64,000 bases of DNA, from positions 58,702,962 to 58,766,961 of the forward strand of contig OX031062.1 in NCBI GenBank assembly GCA_943736015.1, read 5' to 3'. The notes under the pieces were generated by a model. That model ran no database searches. It saw only the letters and a list, made by a program, of their open reading frames with translations, and was not told where the DNA came from. Below, one piece after another: positions 63,008 through 64,000 of the stretch (within the stretch, counting starts at the first letter, position 1; every line of letters starts with the position of its first letter). A program made the position numbers and the translations under genes. The DNA comes from Tridacna crocea. Its lineage: Eukaryota > Mollusca > Bivalvia > Cardiida > Cardiidae.

Positions 63008-64000
63008 CTATGTTGCCTTCTTGGCTGCTTTTAAATGTTCATTCGTTATATCTGCATCATAGCATTCTCCATCTAAATTTATTTTCACTGATAACAGTGC
63101 ACAAATTGTGTCATTCTCAAGTTCAGACCTGAAGTCGGTGTGAATCTTTCGCACCATGGAGAACACCCTCTCTGAATCAGCATTACTGTTTGGTATAGTG
63201 ATTAATGCCTTCATGAGGGTTCCTAACAAGGGAAATCTTAATTTTCCTGCACCAGTTTTCATTTTTGAGATGGAAAGCCAGTATATATCTACACGGTCAT
63301 CTTCTTTGAAAGCTGGAAGTTGATTCTTTGGTGTAAGCTCATAGTCTAGTAATTCTTCATTCAGGTTATCAATATCTTCATCTTCCACCAGTGAAAATCT
63401 CTTTGCAAGACTAATCACAGCCTCTCTTTTCAGTTCACTATGGGGATTAAGGACCCCCAGATGTGTAATGCTTTCATCTCTAAATGGAAATTTTTCAATC
63501 ATTTTGCCAACCACAGCCTCATAGAAGACACGAACAGAGGAAAAGAACTTGTTTTCTTCAGCAATAGTCAGATTCTCTTTTATCTCACTCAAGTACAGTC
63601 GTGCCTGTGTACCAACAGCCAATAATTCATTGTTATGCTGAAGACTTCTGTCCCTGAATGGCACTGTTGTCAAGTCTTCAACATGTTGTTTTATTACGTC
63701 CATTTTGACAAATTTAGCTAGGAATTTCCTCAGCAGTCTATTCATCTCAGACACAAGGGAGCCTATGCTGCATTCACTAGTTTGAAAGGCTGTGTTGAAT
63801 TCATTTAGTGGCCCTAATATAAAGGATAGAAATATGAAGAGATGTCTAACATCATGTCTTCCTAATAGCTCTGCTACCCTGTTTACTCTCCCAGTTTTTT
63901 CACTTTCCGGATGGCTGTGAAAATAACTATACAAAGCATTCCACTGCAACAGTGTTCTCTTTACACATCTCTCTAATGACAGCCATCGGGTAGTTGCATG
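63008..64000 (-). CDS. hAT-family transposase, C-terminal part
   Basis: The frame is open from the window edge (64000) to TAG at 63008-63010, 330 residues. It begins TTRWLSLERCVKRTLLQWNA, the segment that follows the catalytic core in KIAA1586/ZNF862-like hAT proteins. An all-helical insertion domain comes next. The C-terminal dimerisation block LITIPNSNADSERVFSMVRK follows, then LENDTICALLSVKINL near the end. In characterised hAT enzymes the last catalytic glutamate lies in the SER-type motif, which is present. No frameshift or internal stop, so the copy is intact as far as seen. The N-terminal zinc finger and first two aspartates lie outside the window. It could be an active element or a domesticated gene; nuclear DNA-binding role inferred from family. 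Confidence 0.88.
   Translation of the reverse strand, partial: HATTRWLSLERCVKRTLLQWNALYSYFHSHPESEKTGRVNRVAELLGRHDVRHLFIFLSFILGPLNEFNTAFQTSECSIGSLVSEMNRLLRKFLAKFVKMDVIKQHVEDLTTVPFRDRSLQHNNELLAVGTQARLYLSEIKENLTIAEENKFFSSVRVFYEAVVGKMIEKFPFRDESITHLGVLNPHSELKREAVISLAKRFSLVEDEDIDNLNEELLDYELTPKNQLPAFKEDDRVDIYWLSISKMKTGAGKLRFPLLGTLMKALITIPNSNADSERVFSMVRKIHTDFRSELENDTICALLSVKINLDGECYDADITNEHLKAAKKAT

Overview
This is eukaryotic nuclear DNA, most likely from a marine bivalve mollusc. The evidence is the repeat content: many AGCTCACCTGAGCAC...TGGCCCTCTTGTT elements with a CCGT-rich stretch and an internal tandem core (the 'pearl'/Helentron-associated architecture described from oysters and mussels), tRNA-derived SINEs, L1/Tx1-like LINE and hAT sequences, AT-rich intergenic DNA and GT-AG introns. 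I see no bacterial operon, rRNA gene or CRISPR array.

Host genes. The one confident host gene is a plexin on the + strand, seen as five small exons between 26951 and 49335. Together they give 273 codons in perfect phase: end of one IPT/TIG domain, next IPT domain, transmembrane helix, cytoplasmic juxtamembrane helix and the start of the GAP domain. Its 5' part (sema, PSI, first IPTs) is not seen and the rest of the GAP lies beyond the last exon. Two weaker convergent candidates lie left of it: a + strand gene with a possible promoter near 774, exons at 972-1033 and 3047-3210 and a 3' exon at 6680-6900; and a - strand gene with a first exon near 11024 and a last coding exon at 9050-9229.

Mobile DNA makes up most of the window. 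(i) About 45 copies or fragments of a ~230 bp MITE lie between TTAA sites, with CCC(T/A)TT termini of piggyBac type and a long central hairpin (67 nt, perfect in the best copies). Three subfamilies have different but internally complementary arms. They crowd 1.3-10.5 kb, 22.9-24 kb, 30.7-31.9 kb and 45-61.3 kb. (ii) About 17 pearl-like elements, all in the + orientation, carry tandem cores of several related monomer types (145-170 bp); they dominate 11.3-26.3 kb and 27.8-46.7 kb. (iii) A LINE on the - strand at about 34.2-38.7 kb has ORF1 and ORF2. (iv) An 896 bp TIR element at 43184-44079 sits in a satellite core with an exact TA duplication. (v) tRNA-SINEs lie at 1.7, 2.4, 7.4, 9.5, 27.3 and 38.8 kb. 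(vi) The C-terminal half of a hAT-family transposase runs off the right edge (63008-64000, - strand).

Relationships. Insertions are nested and datable against each other: MITEs and the TIR element sit inside finished tandem cores with reconstructable empty sites, one pearl-like element sits inside another, and elements join head to tail. In the plexin gene four of the five visible 3' splice sites lie only about 20-30 bp downstream of the 3' end of a mobile element.
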